A stretch of 64,000 bases of DNA, from the NCBI RefSeq assembly GCF_003952425.1, contig NZ_CP034449.1, forward strand, positions 4,278,001 through 4,342,000, read 5' to 3'. This document shows positions 17,437-25,499 of the stretch, piece after piece (the stretch's first letter is position 1; each line of letters opens with the position of its first letter). This DNA is from Mesorhizobium sp. M2A.F.Ca.ET.046.03.2.1. GTDB lineage: Bacteria > Pseudomonadota > Alphaproteobacteria > Rhizobiales > Rhizobiaceae. A model generated the notes under the pieces. The model was not told where the DNA came from, did no database searches, and saw only the letters and a list, made by a program, of their open reading frames with translations. The translations under genes were made by a program, and so were the position numbers.

Positions 17437-18705
17437 CTACTTCAGCCAGTCGGGAACGGAATCCAGCCCGATCAGGTCCTCATAGGTCTGGCGGGGGCGC
17501 ACGACATGGAAGCGGTCGCCGTCGACCAGAACCTCCGGCACAAGAAGCCTGGTGTTGTAGGTGCCGGCCTGCACCGCGCCATAAGCGCCGGCGGTCGAAA
17601 CAGCGATCAGGTCGCCGGCCTTCAGCCTAGGCAGGTCGCGGTCGTGGCCGAGGAAGTCGCCGGTCTCGCAGACCGGGCCGACGACGTCGACCTTCATGCG
17701 GGGTGTGGAGGCGGGCGGCTGCACCACCGGCCGGATGTCGTGGAAAGCGTCATAGAGCGTCGGCCGGATCAGGTCGTTCATGGCGGCGTCGACGATAAGG
17801 AAATTCCTGGCGTCGCCTTCCTTCACATAGATGACCTCGGACACCAGGATGCCGGCATTGCCGACGATCAGGCGCCCGGGCTCGAACATCACCTTGAGAC
17901 CGAGCCTGGTGACATGCTTCCTGACGATCTCGGCATAGGCGTCGGGCAGCGGCGGCGGGCTGTTGTCGACGCGGTAGGGGATGCCGAGGCCGCCGCCGAG
18001 ATCGACATGCTCGATCGCATGTCCGTCGGCGCGCAGCGCGCCGACCAGCTCGACCAGCAGCGCGAAGGCGTCGTCGAAGGGCTGCAATTCGGTGATCTGG
18101 CTGCCGATATGGGTGTCGATGCCGGTCACCTTGATGCCGGGCAATTCGGCCGCGCGGGCATAGACCTGCCGCACGCGCTGCCACGGGATGCCGAACTTGT
18201 TCTCGGCCTTGCCGGTCGAGATCTTCTTGTGTGTCCTGGCATCGACATCCGGATTGATGCGCAGCGAGATGGGCGCCACCTTGCCGAGCGCCACGGCGCG
18301 CGCCGACAGCAGTTCGAGTTCAGGCTCGGATTCGACATTGAAGCAAAGAATGCCGGCGGAGAGCGCGAAATCCATCTCGCGCGCGGTCTTGCCGACGCCG
18401 GAAAACAGGATCTTGCTGGCCGGGATGCCGGCGGCCAGGGCACGGCGCAATTCGCCTTCCGAGACCACGTCGGCGCCAGCACCTTGCCTGGCCAGCGTCC
18501 TCAGCACGGCCTGGTTGGAGTTCGCCTTCATGGCGTAGCAGACCAGCGCGTCGAGGCCGGCGAAGGCTTCTCTGAAAACGCGGAAATGCCGGGTCAGCGT
18601 CGCCGTCGAATAGCAGTAGAAAGGCGTGCCGACCTCGGCTGCTATATCGGGGATGGCGACGTCCTCGGCATGGAGCACGCCGTCGCGGTAGTCGAAATGG
18701 TTCAC
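17437..18705 (-). CDS. lysA: diaminopimelate decarboxylase
   Basis: A 422-residue fold-type III PLP decarboxylase. The PLP Lys is in CYAMKANSNQ (Lys60), the Gly-rich phosphate loop is HVDLGGGLGIPY, and the C-terminal catalytic Cys is in GPVCETGDFLG. It makes L-lysine from meso-diaminopimelate, the last step of lysine synthesis, in the cytosol. The length is as expected. It follows the small LptM-like gene by 53 bp and argH further up on the same strand, an order common in Rhizobiales. Confidence 0.96.
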   Translation of the reverse strand: MNHFDYRDGVLHAEDVAIPDIAAEVGTPFYCYSTATLTRHFRVFREAFAGLDALVCYAMKANSNQAVLRTLARQGAGADVVSEGELRRALAAGIPASKILFSGVGKTAREMDFALSAGILCFNVESEPELELLSARAVALGKVAPISLRINPDVDARTHKKISTGKAENKFGIPWQRVRQVYARAAELPGIKVTGIDTHIGSQITELQPFDDAFALLVELVGALRADGHAIEHVDLGGGLGIPYRVDNSPPPLPDAYAEIVRKHVTRLGLKVMFEPGRLIVGNAGILVSEVIYVKEGDARNFLIVDAAMNDLIRPTLYDAFHDIRPVVQPPASTPRMKVDVVGPVCETGDFLGHDRDLPRLKAGDLIAVSTAGAYGAVQAGTYNTRLLVPEVLVDGDRFHVVRPRQTYEDLIGLDSVPDWLK

Positions 18706-18758
18706 GAGGGTTGGTCCCGAAAGTTGGAGCGTGGTGAGATCGAGCGATCCCGTCGGCT

Positions 18759-18965
18759 CTAGAGCAGTGGATCGAGGATGAACTTCCTGTCCTTGACCGG
18801 TTTCTCCGGCTCGGGCGGGAGGGGCTGCTTGGCTTTTTCCGCATCCTTGCGCGCCTGCTCCGCCGCCTCATAGGGCGTGTCGAGGCCGGTCTTCCTGCCG
18901 CAGGCCGTGACGGTGACAACCGCCGCCAGCAGCGCTAGCGTCACCAAAATCCTGCTACGGGTCAT
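18759..18965 (-). CDS. LptM-like small lipoprotein
   Basis: A 68-residue protein with a lipoprotein signal: a basic start (MTRSRI), a hydrophobic stretch, and a lipobox TACG with Cys at residue 22. The mature form starts CGRKTGLDTP, the hallmark of the LptM (YifL) family, then a charged, Pro-rich tail. LptM helps LptD assemble for LPS export in E. coli; that role is inferred here. It sits between argH and lysA, where it is normally found in alphaproteobacteria. Confidence 0.85.
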   Translation of the reverse strand: MTRSRILVTLALLAAVVTVTACGRKTGLDTPYEAAEQARKDAEKAKQPLPPEPEKPVKDRKFILDPLL

Positions 18966-19038
18966 CGATCCATCCGTTTGAAATTGTTTCCTGTGCCGCC
19001 GCTTTTAGCCGAGTTTTCGGCACTTTGCATCCGGGCAA

Positions 19039-19149
19039 TTGTTTTGATGCATATCGTGCCCAGAACCGCTGCACACGTCCGGGCGACATGCATTTGTTTT
19101 GATGCATGTCGTTGTCCCAGAACCGCTATGCACTTCTGGCGACAGGCAT
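19039..19149. repeat. tandem pair of a palindromic intergenic unit
   Basis: Two imperfect copies of about 55 bp (19039-19093, 19094-19149), each starting TTGTTTTGATGCAT and ending near GGCGACA-GCAT, with CCCAGAACCGCT in the middle. The unit contains GATGCATGTCG facing CGACATGCAT, so it can fold. It fills the gap between argH and the lptM-like gene and touches the argH stop. Confidence 0.75.
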
Positions 19150-20549
19150 TAAGCCTTGGCGAGCCGCTTTTTCCAGTAGCGGATCTGCTTGCGCACTTCG
19201 GACGGCGCGGTGCCGCCGAAGCTCACCCGGCTCTTCACCGAATTCTGCACGGCAAGCACCGAGAAGATGTCGTCGGTGATGCCGGGATGGATCGAGCGCA
19301 GGTCCTCCAGCGAGAGCTTCTCCAGGCCGACCTTCTTCTCCTCGGCGAGCGCCACGGCGCGGCCGGTGACATGGTGCGCCTCGCGAAAGGGCAGGCCGAG
19401 ATTGCGCACCAGCCAGTCGGCGAGGTCGGTCGCGGTGGCGTGACCGGCGCCGGCGGCCTTCTTCATGGCGGCGGCGTTGACGGTCATGTCGCGCACCATG
19501 CCGGTGGTCGCCGCCAGCATCAGGTCGAGCGTCTCGGCGGCGTCGAAGACCGCTTCCTTGTCCTCTTGCATGTCCTTGCCATAGGTCAGCGGCATGCCCT
19601 TCATCACGGTCAGCAGGCCGACGAGATGGCCGTTGACGCGGCCGGTCTTGCCGCGCACCAGCTCGGCGGCGTCCGGGTTCTTCTTCTGCGGCATGATCGA
19701 GGAGCCGGTGGAGAAGGAATCCGACAGGCGGATGAAGCCGAATTGCGGCGTCGACCAGATGACGATCTCCTCGGCGAGCCGCGAGAGGTGCGTCGCGCAG
19801 ATCGCGGCGAGGCTCAGGAATTCCAGCGCGAAGTCGCGGTCCGAAACGCTGTCCAGCGAATTGCGCGTCGGTTCGCGGAAGCCGAGCGCCTTCGCGGTCA
19901 TATGACGGTCGATGGAAAAGCTGGTGCCGGCAAGCGCCGCCGCGCCAAGCGGGCTTTCGTCCATGCGCTCGATGGCGTCGTGGACGCGCGAGAGGTCGCG
20001 GCCGAACATCTCGACATAGGCCATGCAATGGTGGCCGAAAGTCACCGGCTGCGCGGCCTGCATATGGGTGAAGCCGGGCATGACGGTCGCCGCATGCTCC
20101 TCGGCGCGTTCGAGGAATGCGGCGATCAAGTCCTTCAATGCCTCGGCGACGCGCTGGCATTCCTGCTTGACCCAGAGCCTCAGATCGACCGCCACCTGGT
20201 CGTTGCGCGAGCGGGCGGTGTGCAGACGTCCGGCCGCAGGGCCGATCAGGTCGGCAAGGCGGGCCTCGACATTCATGTGGATGTCTTCCAGCCTGGTGGA
20301 GAATTCGAAGGTGCCGGCCTCGATCTCTTTCAGGATCGTGTTCAGCCCGTGAGCGATTTTTTCTTGATCGGCCGCCGAAATAATGCCCGTTTCAGCCAAC
20401 ATCTCGCTATGGGCGATCGATCCGCTTATGTCCTGCGCATAGAGCTTGCGGTCGAAGCCGATCGACGCGTTGATCGCTTCCATGATCGCGGCCGGACCCG
20501 AGGCAAAACGTCCGCCCCACATCTGGTTGCTGGCCTTCTTGTCGCTCAT
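19149..20549 (-). CDS. argH: argininosuccinate lyase
   Basis: A 466-residue enzyme of the fumarase/aspartase superfamily. The signature [12 protein letters not shown] is intact, the N-terminus [11 protein letters not shown] is typical, and [16 protein letters not shown] is the substrate loop. It splits argininosuccinate into arginine and fumarate, the last step of arginine synthesis, in the cytosol. It is divergent from tlpA with only 33 bp between starts, so their promoters overlap. Confidence 0.96.
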   Translation of the reverse strand: MSDKKASNQMWGGRFASGPAAIMEAINASIGFDRKLYAQDISGSIAHSEMLAETGIISAADQEKIAHGLNTILKEIEAGTFEFSTRLEDIHMNVEARLADLIGPAAGRLHTARSRNDQVAVDLRLWVKQECQRVAEALKDLIAAFLERAEEHAATVMPGFTHMQAAQPVTFGHHCMAYVEMFGRDLSRVHDAIERMDESPLGAAALAGTSFSIDRHMTAKALGFREPTRNSLDSVSDRDFALEFLSLAAICATHLSRLAEEIVIWSTPQFGFIRLSDSFSTGSSIMPQKKNPDAAELVRGKTGRVNGHLVGLLTVMKGMPLTYGKDMQEDKEAVFDAAETLDLMLAATTGMVRDMTVNAAAMKKAAGAGHATATDLADWLVRNLGLPFREAHHVTGRAVALAEEKKVGLEKLSLEDLRSIHPGITDDIFSVLAVQNSVKSRVSFGGTAPSEVRKQIRYWKKRLAKA

Positions 20550-20582
20550 CGCTATAACCCGTGCTCCGGAGCAGTTTTGAAA

Positions 20583-21266
20583 ATGGCAGACGGCAAGAGA
20601 TTCTTTTTTCCGGCTACGCGCCTAATCCTTGCCGCTTTGGTGGCGGGCGTGCTGGCCGGCGCGGTCGCGGTATATGTCAGCGAGAGCGGTTCTGGCAACA
20701 ACGCTCCGGAGAAGGTCGCTGCGGCCGCCGGCAAAGACGACACCGCCTGTGCGGCCAAGGCAACCCGGGCCAAGACCGTCGCCGCAAAAGCGGTTGGCCA
20801 GGTCGCGGCGCTGCAGCCAGCCGATCCGCCGCAATCGCTGAAAAGCCTCGCCTTCAACGGTCCCGATGGCAAGCCGATGACGATCGCCGACCATGCCGGC
20901 AAGACGGTGCTGCTCAATCTGTGGGCGACATGGTGCGCGCCTTGCCGCGCCGAGATGCCGGCGCTCGACGCGCTGCAGAAGGAGAAGGGCAGCAAGGACT
21001 TCGAGGTCGTCGCGGTCAATGTCGATACGGGCGACGATACCAAGCCGAAGAAGTTCCTCAAGGAAATCGGCGTCGAGACGCTCGGCTTCTACCGCGATCC
21101 GACGATCGCCCTGTTCAACGAGGCGAAGACGCGCGGCCTGGCGCTCGGGCTTCCGGTCACCATGCTGATCGACGCGGACGGCTGCTTGATCGCGCATATG
21201 AACGGCCCGGCCGAATGGTCGAGCCCCGACGCCAAGCGCCTGGTGGAAGCGGCGCTCGCGCCGTGA
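20583..21266 (+). CDS. tlpA: TlpA-type membrane-anchored thioredoxin
   Basis: A 227-residue protein. An N-terminal signal anchor (about residues 11-32) is followed by an Ala/Lys-rich linker and a thioredoxin-like domain with the active site WCAPC (Cys118, Cys121) and the cis-Pro in GLPVTMLID. TlpA is a periplasmic reductant that delivers electrons for cytochrome oxidase copper-site assembly in rhizobia. ATG 20583 was chosen because a much longer open frame from 18978 is antisense to argH. The argH/tlpA divergent pair is common in Rhizobiales. Confidence 0.9.
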   Translation: MADGKRFFFPATRLILAALVAGVLAGAVAVYVSESGSGNNAPEKVAAAAGKDDTACAAKATRAKTVAAKAVGQVAALQPADPPQSLKSLAFNGPDGKPMTIADHAGKTVLLNLWATWCAPCRAEMPALDALQKEKGSKDFEVVAVNVDTGDDTKPKKFLKEIGVETLGFYRDPTIALFNEAKTRGLALGLPVTMLIDADGCLIAHMNGPAEWSSPDAKRLVEAALAP

Positions 21267-21281
21267 CGCCAGTCGGGGAAC

Positions 21282-21303
21282 GCAATTCCGCACGGAAACC
21301 GCG
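21282..21303. repeat. half copy of palindrome family A
   Basis: GCAATTCCGCACGGAAACCG matches only the left arm of the family A unit. The right arm (GGAATTGC) is not found downstream. It lies between tlpA and the STAND gene and could mark an old breakpoint. Confidence 0.5.
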
Positions 21304-21383
21304 CTGCTGCTGGTGCGCCGAGAGGTGAGGCATCCACCGCGACGAATTTTTCGGCTAAATCGCGAAACATAAGCCGGCCGCGT

Positions 21384-21564
21384 TCATTCAAAGCGACCGC
21401 TTTCCGCCCGGTCTTTCTCCAACTCCTCGCGTCGTTCTTTGGCTATCGTTTCGGCGAGCCTGGCGCGCGTTTCCTTGACCGTCGCGATCAGGCCTGGGTT
21501 GGTTCCGGTCTCAAGCCGGTCGAGCAAGTTAAGGCGAACCTCGCATTCCGTCGCGTACGACCCC
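21384..21564 (-). pseudogene. out-of-frame C-terminal tail of the STAND gene
   Basis: This stretch continues the 1,214-residue reading frame if one G is removed from the run of five G (plus strand C run 21561-21565). It then reads GSYATECEVRLNLLDRLETG and ends EKDRAESGRFE followed by TGA. An acidic/basic helix ending in RFE is what large STAND ATPases of this kind often have, from memory. In the sequence as given the downstream part is out of frame. It may be a true frameshift, a base-calling error in the homopolymer, or a recoding site. Confidence 0.6.
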
Positions 21565-24500
21565 CTCAAAGCTTCTTGGCCAGAGGTTAATCTCTTCAAA
21601 CACCGCGACCGGGTCAGGCGCGCGCTCCAAAAGCGCTTTGGCGATTGGCCGCCATTCCAGCGCGGCCGTACCATCGTAGCGGGTGAAAAGCTCGGCGACG
21701 GCAGCAGCAAAGGGATAGCGAGGTTCCGGGTCGGCCGCACACCATTCTAAAATGACATGATCTGGAACCTCACTAACCGGATTTGGATGGCCGTGCATCA
21801 CATCCTGAACGATATCAATGCTGTTCCGGCGATCCTGCTCGTTACCCGCAACGAGCTCGTCCAGCATGATTACAGGTTGGATCTTGAATAGGGCTTGCAA
21901 AAGGTCGTTGTGGTCCCAGGCGTAAACCTCGTCCTTCTCAATGGCCGCTTTCAAGTCGCGCCATATCTTGCGTGCAACGGGAGCGCCTTCTGGCCCGTTC
22001 AAGCAGCTCTTTGCGATACCGCCCAGTGTGTGGTCACTGTGATCAATTCGCCTGGGATCTGGCTCGAATGAATGCCGGCTAAGAAGAATGCGCCCAGCCT
22101 CAAGTGTTTCAGCTTTTGGCTTCCGTCCCGCGCTGCCGTCCGAATGTAGGCGCATCATGACGATTTGCAGGGCGATGGGATAGCCGTCGGGTTTCGCAGC
22201 AATCGCAACCACTAGGTCACGAAATGCAGGTCCCGGAATTGGATCGCAAACGCGCCCGCCAACCAGAACGAAGAAGTCGTGGGCAGTGACCTTGCCAAGC
22301 TCTAAGGCGCGATGGAAGCGGCCAACACCTACCTCATCGATCGTGACGCTCGCCTGAAGATCGACCAGCCATTTGCCGAGAACGGCATCATCTACGGCTT
22401 CATCAAGGAATGCCTGTGTTGCCGTGGCTTCCTTTGTTTGAAGCCCATTGAGGAAGCCACGCAACAGTTGCACATTTGGCTGTTGGGCTGAGGCCACTTG
22501 GGCGGCCAATCGCTTCCACATGACGCGCGGCTCGTCCGCGCCCAGGGCAAGTCCCTGCCCAAATTCGAAAAGCCGCCCATGGCCGCCGATGAGTTCCGGA
22601 AGGACTGTAGCGAGAGCTTTTTCGTCGGCTGCGGCTTCTTTTCCAAATTCCACAACAGCCTCGGCGACGCGCTTCAAGCGCTCGGCAATGTCCATTTCGT
22701 CATCATCCTCGAAGTCATCAAGGCTGCCTCCTCTTTCTCCGAGCACGATTCCCCGTACGCTATCGATCAAATCCTTCGGTCTTAAAAATTCCTCCAGTTC
22801 GGTAAGGCGTTGCAGTGCCCGGGCATCCAGCATTTTCGCGCTGTATCGCCGGGTTTGCCGTGTTGCGATCCAACCCTCGCGCCAAAAACCGTCCTTGGCA
22901 ATTGCCCTGGAGATGCGCTCCAGCGCGTAGTACTGGCCCGCATTCGCCCAGAGGCCTCGAAATTTGCGGGCGATGCTTTTCTGAACCCGTACTCTGACTT
23001 TGCTGTCATGTAGCGCGAAGGGTTCCGCTGTCTTGAGCACATCGCCGAACCACTGATCGTACTCGGCTTTACTCTTTGGATGGTAGCCATAGTCCCGCGA
23101 CCGCGCGCCGAACTCAAAACTGGAATAGGGCCTGAAGTGCTCGGTTGTCATCATGGCTTCCAACGCCTTGACGCCGAGATGGCATTCAACCGGCATGTCT
23201 GATTTTAGAAATTCTGTCGCTACTTCGAGGCGCATCGACAACGGTGCGTGGGTCGCGGAAAAAGCGACGTAGAAGAGAGGCGCGATTGCCTTCTCGGCAT
23301 CGCTGTCGACCACCACACCATGCATGCCCGCGAACTTGCACAACAATGCCACGGAACGTTTGAACAATTCAGCGTCATAGGCGAGCGCATGCAACAGCCG
23401 GATAAGAGGTGCGCCGGCCAGTAGCGCATCCACGTCTGTATTGGCGAAGCTATTCTCAAGCGCGGAAAGTGTTGCTCGAGGCTGTACCGGCGCGACATTT
23501 TCGAGCATCGCGTGGCCAAGCGGGTTTAGGTTCGACACATCGAAGAGAAGGCCGCCCGGTGCAAGCCAGCCTTTGGCGATGGCCTGGGCCTCCTTGCTGC
23601 TGTCGAGATAGCCAAGGCGGCGCGAGAAAGAGCGCAACAGGCGCTCTGACGTCCCATTCACAATCGCGGCTTCTATAATGGAATAGGGGATATTCTGAAG
23701 AGCCAGTTCCGCAAGTCGGTTTGCGATAGCGTGGGGCAAGATCGCGCGCCATTCCCCACGCTTTTGCAAAAGATCCCGCCGCTTCAGTTCAGCGGCTGCG
23801 GTGAACACCTCCTGGGCGGTCTTTCCGATCAACCCGCCGAGCACGGGCAGTTCCGCATTCTCGCCCGTCAGGTCTTCCCCTTGAAATGAGTAAACCAACG
23901 AACAGGCTTCCGCGATTTGCAACAGCCCCGCATCGTGCTCGTGGCGTTGCTGGAAGAGACGCTTGAACAATTCGGTGTGGGTGAGCCCAGAGACCGTCTC
24001 GGTTTTCTTTACGGTGCCGGCAAGCGCAAGTGCTATCCGCGCGTTGCCGCCTGAGAACTCGGCAATCCTGCGGCTGTCGAGCTGTGATAAGTCCGGGAAG
24101 CGACCCGCCACCAATTTTGCGATCAGAGGCACCGACGATGTTTCCAGCGAGAAAACGTCTGTGCCTTCTGGCTGATCCTCGCGGATGTCATATTCTACGG
24201 TGATGGCGCTGACCGCTGAGCCCGAGGCACGCACCACCTCCGATAGGTGCCGGTGCGTTTCCGGAGGGCAGTTGTCAATCACCAAAATCGCGCGCGTGCC
24301 GGCCGCGGTCAGCTCAGAGGCAAGAACCTTTGGCTGTGGATCAGGCCCATCGGCAACGTCGGTATAAAAGGCGAGGCAAGGGTCCAGCGCGTTCGCGCCC
24401 ACAGTATTGTCAAACAAGGCTTCGACCAGCCGTGTCTTGCCAACACCTGAGAGGCCAACAAGACGAACAACCTGACCTGGTTTTCGCAGCGCATCTCGCA

Positions 24501-25173
24501 TGCGGTTGATGCCATCTACGGCCGACAGGCCTTCACCATCGTCTTTGTTGCCCGTCTTGATGCGTGCCTCGTCATCAAGAAGATAGCGTTTATCCGCGCC
24601 CGCCGGCACGCTTGACCAGTCCCCGTAAGACTTCCACCCGGGGATGGGCCTTCTAACCCGGGAACGAACCCACGCAATCAGCCCCGGATTGGCACGCACC
24701 CAGCTCGCGATACGATTGCGGTCATAGAAGTCGAGATGCAGCTTTTCGGCGTCAGCAATGCTGTTTACCGCTTCCGCCATCGCCGCTCGGCGATTGTTAA
24801 GCGCTGAATCGGCGGTGGATCCACTTGAGCTTACGATGATGTAGGCGCCATCCGCGGCAGCCAGTTCCTCAATCACCGGACGAATGACGCCATTCGGCCT
24901 CATTTCCTTCGGAATCTCCGATCGGGGCATGTCAGGCTTCTTCACCTGAAAGCCGGTTGCGGCCCTTGGTATGAAGCCCTCGATCTTGCTTCCTGCGGGC
25001 AGCGCCACACGCACATCAACGCCGCCGTCTTTGGCGGTTTGGTCGCCGCCCCAAGTCGCCGCAGAGACAGGGAGATTCGCGCGCTGGAGCGTGGCCTCGC
25101 AGAGACGGCCGATTAGCGACCGCAAATTTTCATCGTTCAGTGCAGCAATATCGTCGCGGGTGATCTCGAACAT
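21529..25173 (-). CDS. nuclease-STAND NTPase, putative anti-phage protein
   Basis: A 1,214-residue protein. Residues about 38-80 look like a PD-(D/E)xK nuclease of the Mrr/Cap4 kind: GGVDVRV (Asp53) and FQVKK (Gln76, Lys78). A P-loop GLSGVGKT lies at 240-247, a Walker B ILVIDN at 297-301, and a GGNARIALALA motif at 375-385, as in STAND NTPases. Residues 400-1214 are mostly helical, probably sensor repeats. This is the order of Avs-type defence proteins (effector, STAND, sensor), so a role in recognising a phage protein and cleaving DNA is inferred, not shown. The gene stands alone, and its codons are less GC-rich than the neighbours. It ends early: about 55 more residues are out of frame downstream. 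Confidence 0.72.
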   Translation of the reverse strand: MFEITRDDIAALNDENLRSLIGRLCEATLQRANLPVSAATWGGDQTAKDGGVDVRVALPAGSKIEGFIPRAATGFQVKKPDMPRSEIPKEMRPNGVIRPVIEELAAADGAYIIVSSSGSTADSALNNRRAAMAEAVNSIADAEKLHLDFYDRNRIASWVRANPGLIAWVRSRVRRPIPGWKSYGDWSSVPAGADKRYLLDDEARIKTGNKDDGEGLSAVDGINRMRDALRKPGQVVRLVGLSGVGKTRLVEALFDNTVGANALDPCLAFYTDVADGPDPQPKVLASELTAAGTRAILVIDNCPPETHRHLSEVVRASGSAVSAITVEYDIREDQPEGTDVFSLETSSVPLIAKLVAGRFPDLSQLDSRRIAEFSGGNARIALALAGTVKKTETVSGLTHTELFKRLFQQRHEHDAGLLQIAEACSLVYSFQGEDLTGENAELPVLGGLIGKTAQEVFTAAAELKRRDLLQKRGEWRAILPHAIANRLAELALQNIPYSIIEAAIVNGTSERLLRSFSRRLGYLDSSKEAQAIAKGWLAPGGLLFDVSNLNPLGHAMLENVAPVQPRATLSALENSFANTDVDALLAGAPLIRLLHALAYDAELFKRSVALLCKFAGMHGVVVDSDAEKAIAPLFYVAFSATHAPLSMRLEVATEFLKSDMPVECHLGVKALEAMMTTEHFRPYSSFEFGARSRDYGYHPKSKAEYDQWFGDVLKTAEPFALHDSKVRVRVQKSIARKFRGLWANAGQYYALERISRAIAKDGFWREGWIATRQTRRYSAKMLDARALQRLTELEEFLRPKDLIDSVRGIVLGERGGSLDDFEDDDEMDIAERLKRVAEAVVEFGKEAAADEKALATVLPELIGGHGRLFEFGQGLALGADEPRVMWKRLAAQVASAQQPNVQLLRGFLNGLQTKEATATQAFLDEAVDDAVLGKWLVDLQASVTIDEVGVGRFHRALELGKVTAHDFFVLVGGRVCDPIPGPAFRDLVVAIAAKPDGYPIALQIVMMRLHSDGSAGRKPKAETLEAGRILLSRHSFEPDPRRIDHSDHTLGGIAKSCLNGPEGAPVARKIWRDLKAAIEKDEVYAWDHNDLLQALFKIQPVIMLDELVAGNEQDRRNSIDIVQDVMHGHPNPVSEVPDHVILEWCAADPEPRYPFAAAVAELFTRYDGTAALEWRPIAKALLERAPDPVAVFEEINLWPRSFEGVVRDGMRGSP

Positions 25174-25497
25174 TAGCCGAAATTGGGGGGGACTTGAGTA
25201 AACGTCAAATTACGTGTTCAAGTTCACGTGGGTTTCCACAAGAGAGACTGTGAGGAACGAAGAGTCCAAATCTCATATTGCGGATCTAGTTCCGCCAAGG
25301 CGAGCAGATTGGGTTTGCCTTAGCCACAGCGCTTCGTTCGCAGATCAGTCGGCCAAGCGATGCGCCGCTGGAAGCAGGGAGTGCGATCGCGTTCCGTCCT
25401 GCTACAACACGACGTTTCGTTGAACCGTCATCCTAATTTCATCATTTGTCACACCAGAATCTCCTTCGAAAGCGGTTTCCACTTTTGGGGTCCTGCT
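25174..25497. other. gap with decayed repeat, no gene seen
   Basis: The 324 bp upstream of the STAND gene hold no convincing frame. The right part (25401-25499) is a decayed RIME-like mosaic. The STAND promoter must lie at the left end, but no clear -35/-10 pair was found. Confidence 0.6.
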
Positions 25498-25499
25498 TC
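25401..25499. repeat. decayed RIME-like mosaic, copy 3
   Basis: ACGACGTTTCGTTGAACCGT and GCGGTTTCCACTTTT match the two modules of the copies at 12322 and 29264, but the outer palindrome arms are eroded. It overlaps the stop codon of the MHYT gene at 25498. Confidence 0.65.

Noticed and set aside
18978-20580. Long plus-strand open frame over argH running into tlpA
   Set aside because: It is antisense to argH. The family features of TlpA begin only at ATG 20583.
25214-25423. 69-codon plus-strand frame in the gap upstream of the STAND gene
   Set aside because: No family residues, no good ribosome site, and its end lies in a decayed repeat.
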